NCBI GenBank assembly: GCA_902495595.1
Contig: CABUXV010000002.1
Coordinates: forward strand, 48,927 to 112,926
Origin: an uncultured Eubacterium sp.
GTDB lineage: Bacteria; Bacillota; Clostridia; Peptostreptococcales; Anaerovoracaceae
Direction: 5' to 3'
DNA: 64,000 nucleotides
Made by a program: the position numbers and the translations under genes. A model generated the notes under the pieces. It saw nothing but the letters and a program-made list of their open reading frames with translations, was not told the origin of the DNA and searched no databases. Within the stretch, counting starts at the first letter, position 1. Every line of letters begins with the position of its first letter. Shown piece by piece: positions 60,648 through 64,000 of the stretch.

Positions 60648-61553
60648 ATGTTTTTAAGAGATATATTGTCTGAAATGCAGGTTGATTTTGAATGTGATTT
60701 AGAAAAAGAATTTAAGTCGCTGGGATTAGCGGGATATAATAATGATGATGCAGTTTGTACATTTATTGATAACGAAAAATATATACAAGAACTTAGTGGC
60801 AATATAAGTATGGTTATTACAACAAAAAAAATAGCTAAAATAATAAGGACGTCCATGCAAAATATTGGTATATGCATTGTTGTGGAACCAAGGCTAGTGT
60901 TTTTTTATCTACATAATTTTTTGTCAAATAAAGAATATTACAAAAGAGATTCTTTTGATACGAAAATTGGCGAGAATTGTGAAATTAGTCCAATGGCGGT
61001 GATTGCAGAGAAAAATGTGACAATAGGCAATAATGTTATTATAGAAGAATTTGTGACTATTAAGGAAAATACAGTAATTGGGGATAATACCATCATTAGG
61101 GCTAATTGTGTTATTGGTGGACAGGGGTTTGAATTTAAGAAAGATGGTGAATGTGTTTTCAGGGTCAATCACATTGGCGGCGTAATCATTGGAAAAAATG
61201 TTGAAATACAGTATTCGACATGCATTGATAATGCAATATATCCATGGGATAATACTATATTAGATGATTATGTAAAATTAGATAATTTTACACATATAGC
61301 ACATGCTGTAAAGATAGGAAAACGTACGGAAAGTGCAGCGGGGACTATCGTAGGAGGCAGAGCTATAATAGGTGAGGATACTTGGTTAGGACTTAATGTT
61401 ACAATACGAAATGGGTTGTCCATTGGAAATAATGCAAGAGCAAATATTGGAGCTGTTGTAACTAAAAATATTGATGATAATATGTCAGTTACTGGGAATT
61501 TTGCTATTGATCATAAACTTTTTATAAATAAAATGAAGCATAGTAAAAGTTAG
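60648..61553 (+). CDS. Left-handed beta-helix acyltransferase (LpxD-like hexapeptide family)
   Basis: A 301-aa protein. An N-terminal domain (1-105) precedes hexapeptide repeats (about 110-290: GENCEISPMAVIAEKNVTIG, NTIIRANCVIGGQGFEF, the HIAHAVKIG catalytic-His region, GEDTWLGLNVTIRNGLSIG). The build is LpxD-like, but there is no lipid A in Gram-positives, so an N- or O-acetyl transfer to a nucleotide sugar is more likely, for example the WbpD step. Its start follows a GGGGGGG run. A decayed second copy lies immediately downstream. Confidence 0.85.
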   Translation: MFLRDILSEMQVDFECDLEKEFKSLGLAGYNNDDAVCTFIDNEKYIQELSGNISMVITTKKIAKIIRTSMQNIGICIVVEPRLVFFYLHNFLSNKEYYKRDSFDTKIGENCEISPMAVIAEKNVTIGNNVIIEEFVTIKENTVIGDNTIIRANCVIGGQGFEFKKDGECVFRVNHIGGVIIGKNVEIQYSTCIDNAIYPWDNTILDDYVKLDNFTHIAHAVKIGKRTESAAGTIVGGRAIIGEDTWLGLNVTIRNGLSIGNNARANIGAVVTKNIDDNMSVTGNFAIDHKLFINKMKHSKS

Positions 61554-61664
61554 AGTAATGTAGTTATTAATTCTGAAAAAGTTTTACAATAGATAATTTT
61601 AAAGCTTTTATAACAGTATTTAGATTAATAGTTTGAAGTAAAAAAATGAAAACTTTGGACTTCA

Positions 61665-62153
61665 GTATTAACTGTTTTTGATATTGATTTCAAATTTTGT
61701 AATTTTATAGATTCAGAAAAATATTTATATAAACTACAACAAAATGTAAAAACGATATTTATAAATGAAGAAATTTTCGAAAATTTAAAGTTATATGATA
61801 AGTATGAAGTTTGCATAATAAATAATTATAGAATATATTTGTATAATTAGAGTATGGGGGAATTAGTAGCAATGATTTTGAATTCAAGTGTGAAGATAAT
61901 ATAATATTTAATGTCGCGTATTATGGTGGGTAGTAATATGGAGAGATTTAGAAATTAAATATAATATTATTATAAATAGAACACTTTATTTATGAAATAA
62001 CATTGTTATTGTTAACTTTTACTAAAACTGATGTATTAATATTGACATCACTGTAGTAAAATTGGAGAGAATTGTAGGACTGGTTTATTAGTTACTTTAA
62101 AAATAGGTTAAAAGGCGGTAATAAATGTGGAGCTGTAATTACTAAAATATTAT
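61665..62153 (+). pseudogene. Decayed copy of the LpxD-like acyltransferase
   Basis: The gap after 60648-61553 retains, in order but in shifting frames, pieces matching that protein: CNFIDSEKYLYKLQQNV (its CTFIDNEKYIQELSGNI), NDFEFKCEDNIIFNVAYYGG (GFEFKKDGECVFRVNHIGG), VVIWRDLEIKYNIII (GVIIGKNVEIQYSTCI), IGENCRTGLLVT (IGEDTWLGLNVT) and GAVITK (GAVVTK). Stops and frameshifts break it. The first 110 nt of the gap (61554-61664) are AT-rich and show nothing. Confidence 0.8.
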
Positions 62154-62168
62154 TAATAGGAGGATTAA

Positions 62169-63248
62169 ATGAAATATGTACTTATAGGATGCGGACGTAT
62201 TGCAACAAATCATATGAAAGCAGCGTTAAACAACGATTTGGAAATATCGGCAATATGTGATGTAATTCCTGAAAAAATGGAAGAATTGTTAGCAAAACAT
62301 AACTTACAGGATGATACATCAATAAAACGATATACTGATTATAAACAGATGCTTGAAGAAGTGAAGCCTGAACTTGCAAGCATAGCAACCGAAAGCGGTA
62401 TACACGCTGAAATTGCTTTATATTGTATAGAGCAAGGAGTGAACTTAATTATTGAAAAGCCGATGGCGATGAGCATAGAAGATGCCGATAAAATTATTAA
62501 ACTTTCTAATGAGAAAGGAGTTAAGGTTTCAGCGTGCCATCAGAACAGATTTAATGTTGCGGTTCAGAAACTTAGAGAAGCGATTGAAAAGGAAAGATTT
62601 GGAAAACTTTCTCATGGTTCTATACATGTAAGATGGAATAGAGACCATGGCTATTATGAGCAAGCTTCGTGGAGAGGTACATGGGAGCAAGATGGCGGAG
62701 CGCTCATGAATCAGTGTATTCATGGTATTGATTTGCTCAGATGGATGATGGGTGATGAAATAGAGGAAATATATGGAGCAACGAGACAGCAGTTTCACGA
62801 TTATTTAGAAGCTGAAGACGTTGGTATGGCTGTAATTAAGTTTAAAAATGGTGCTATAGGAACTATCGAGGGGACAACAAATGTTTATCCTAAAAACTTA
62901 GAAGAAACGCTTTACATATTCGGAAAAAACGGAACAGTCAAAATTGGAGGAACTTCAACTAATAATATTGATGTATGGGATTTTGCTGATGAAACAGAAG
63001 AAGATTCCAGCAATAAAGGTCTTAAGGAAGAGACAAGCAATGTATACGGGAACGGACATACAAGTTTGTTTGCCGATGTTATTGATGCAATAGAAAATGA
63101 CAGAACTCCATACGTAGATGCTGTAGCAGGAAGAAATGCGTTAGAAGTAATACTTTCAATTTATAAGAGTCAGAAAACAGGACAAACGGTAAAATTACCG
63201 TTAACTGATTTTGCCAGTGCTTATATGAAAGGTGAGTTTGAGAAATAA
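62169..63248 (+). CDS. Gfo/Idh/MocA oxidoreductase (WbpB-like, UDP-sugar 3-dehydrogenase)
   Basis: A 359-aa NAD-dependent oxidoreductase. The N-terminal YVLIGCGRIATNHMKAAL nucleotide fold, EKPMAMSIEDADKII (about 98) with the catalytic-site EKP lysine, and WRGTWEQDGGALMNQCIHGID (about 169-189) with its conserved DGG and His match WbpB/WlbA enzymes that oxidise C3 of UDP-GlcNAc(A). It complements the 6-dehydrogenase, aminotransferase and acyltransferase upstream. It starts behind AGGAGG right after the pseudogene. Confidence 0.93.
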   Translation: MKYVLIGCGRIATNHMKAALNNDLEISAICDVIPEKMEELLAKHNLQDDTSIKRYTDYKQMLEEVKPELASIATESGIHAEIALYCIEQGVNLIIEKPMAMSIEDADKIIKLSNEKGVKVSACHQNRFNVAVQKLREAIEKERFGKLSHGSIHVRWNRDHGYYEQASWRGTWEQDGGALMNQCIHGIDLLRWMMGDEIEEIYGATRQQFHDYLEAEDVGMAVIKFKNGAIGTIEGTTNVYPKNLEETLYIFGKNGTVKIGGTSTNNIDVWDFADETEEDSSNKGLKEETSNVYGNGHTSLFADVIDAIENDRTPYVDAVAGRNALEVILSIYKSQKTGQTVKLPLTDFASAYMKGEFEK

Positions 63249-63249
63249 A

Positions 63250-64000
63250 ATGAAAGTTTTGCAAATAGCTAATGGCTTTTTTGGGAATAAACTATATATT
63301 AATTTATTTAATAATTTATATGACATGAATGTTGAAATTAATATTTTTTCACCACAACGTATAAATTCTAAATTGAGCATTGATAAAAATGAAATAAAAT
63401 TTCCGAAGCAATATATATATTCTCCGGAACTATTTACGAATACTGATAGATTTTTTTTCTTTAAAAAAGAAAAAAAAATATTAAATCAAGCATTAAATTA
63501 TTATAAAGAGTGTATTAATGATTTTGATGTTATACATGCACACACATTGTTTTCTAATGGGTATATAGCATATAAGTTAAACGAAATATATAATATACCT
63601 TATATTGTAGCAGTTAGAAATACTGATATAAATGTATTTTTTAAATACAGAATAAATTTACGAAGCATCGGTAATAAAATATTAAAAAATGCAAAAAAAA
63701 TTATTTTTTTATCAGATGTTACAAGAAAATATACATTTGATAGATTTATAGATAAAGATATTAAAAATGATTTGTATAATAAGGTGGAAATTATTCCAAA
63801 TGGCGTTAATGAGTTTTGGATTAATAATAGAGTAAAAATTGCGAAAATATTAAAAAAAGATAAAGTTACTTTAATATATGTTGGAGAGATTAATTCAAAT
63901 AAAAATGTTATTAGTACAATTAAGGCTTGTAAAGAATTAATTAAAAATAATTTTGATATTAAATATATTGTAGTAGGAAGATGCAGCAATAATCTGTATA
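63250..64000 (+). CDS. Family 4 glycosyltransferase, 3' end outside window
   Basis: The frame opens at ATG 63250, one base after the oxidoreductase stop, and stays open for 250 codons to the window edge. The N-terminal MKVLQIANGFFGNKLYINL, the DVIHAHTLFSNGYIAYKL segment (about 94), EIIPNGVNEFW (about 178) and LIYVGEINSNKNV (about 199) are GT-B, family 4 landmarks. It is very AT-rich, as are the neighbouring genes. The start may be coupled to the upstream stop. Donor and acceptor are unknown. Confidence 0.9.
   Translation, partial: MKVLQIANGFFGNKLYINLFNNLYDMNVEINIFSPQRINSKLSIDKNEIKFPKQYIYSPELFTNTDRFFFFKKEKKILNQALNYYKECINDFDVIHAHTLFSNGYIAYKLNEIYNIPYIVAVRNTDINVFFKYRINLRSIGNKILKNAKKIIFLSDVTRKYTFDRFIDKDIKNDLYNKVEIIPNGVNEFWINNRVKIAKILKKDKVTLIYVGEINSNKNVISTIKACKELIKNNFDIKYIVVGRCSNNLY

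Overview
The window looks like chromosomal DNA from a low-GC, endospore-forming anaerobic member of the Clostridia (Firmicutes), possibly near the Anaerovoracaceae or Peptostreptococcales. The lineage is inferred from gene content only. Evidence includes spoVS and spoIIM, an fhs-fchA-folD one-carbon operon under a ZTP riboswitch, ribitol-phosphate teichoic acid genes with an LCP ligase, strong Shine-Dalgarno sites, and no respiratory genes. No tRNA, rRNA, CRISPR array, phage or insertion sequence was seen. Base composition falls sharply (very AT-rich) from about 56.9 kb to the end, which suggests an acquired polysaccharide cassette.

Layout. 0.1-2.7 kb: a small membrane peptide, a DUF6110-type protein and a P1B-type metal ATPase lacking the usual CPx motif. 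2.7-4.5 kb: a 3H-domain NiaR-type repressor diverging from a PfoR-like membrane protein across an operator palindrome. 4.5-6.5 kb: a pair of bacterial PH-domain membrane proteins. 6.7-7.0 kb: a noncoding array of four inverted-repeat units with an exact 72-nt period. 7.0-14.0 kb: proA and a YprB-like nuclease leftward, then spoVS, proB-proC-nudix, spoIIM, and a XerD-like recombinase with two catalytic residues replaced, followed by a fossil flavoprotein fragment that now forms a terminator hairpin.

14.1-18.8 kb: an accessory island with three SnoaL/NTF2-like proteins flanking two MFS transporters, preceded by a dyad and a sigma-54-like promoter. 18.9-31.8 kb: core functions (rplS, rbgA, rnhB; ZTP riboswitch-fhs-fchA-folD; SseB-like; valS; folC; lipid kinase; GNAT; SSB-like).

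31.9-52.7 kb: cell envelope. A secreted amidase-glucosaminidase precedes a teichoic-acid-type cluster (flippase, two CDP-glycerol-type transferases, two polymerase/ligase-like membrane proteins, tarI, tarJ, a two-module glycosyltransferase, and a GtrA-phosphohexomutase fusion). An LCP ligase, ddl, TGS-less thrS and sppA follow. 52.8-53.1 kb: an apparent structured RNA with competing helices. 53.2-64 kb: a second surface-polysaccharide locus with a 4,6-dehydratase, DegT aminotransferase, initiating sugar transferase, glycosyltransferases, a UDP-sugar 6-dehydrogenase, a hexapeptide acyltransferase plus a decayed second copy, and a WbpB-like oxidoreductase. This set is consistent with N-acetylated amino-sugar or aminouronate synthesis. 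The last glycosyltransferase runs off the end.

Together the two envelope loci can make CDP-ribitol, build and flip a phosphopolyol or sugar polymer, and attach it to peptidoglycan through the LCP protein. Ddl and the autolysin act on the same wall.
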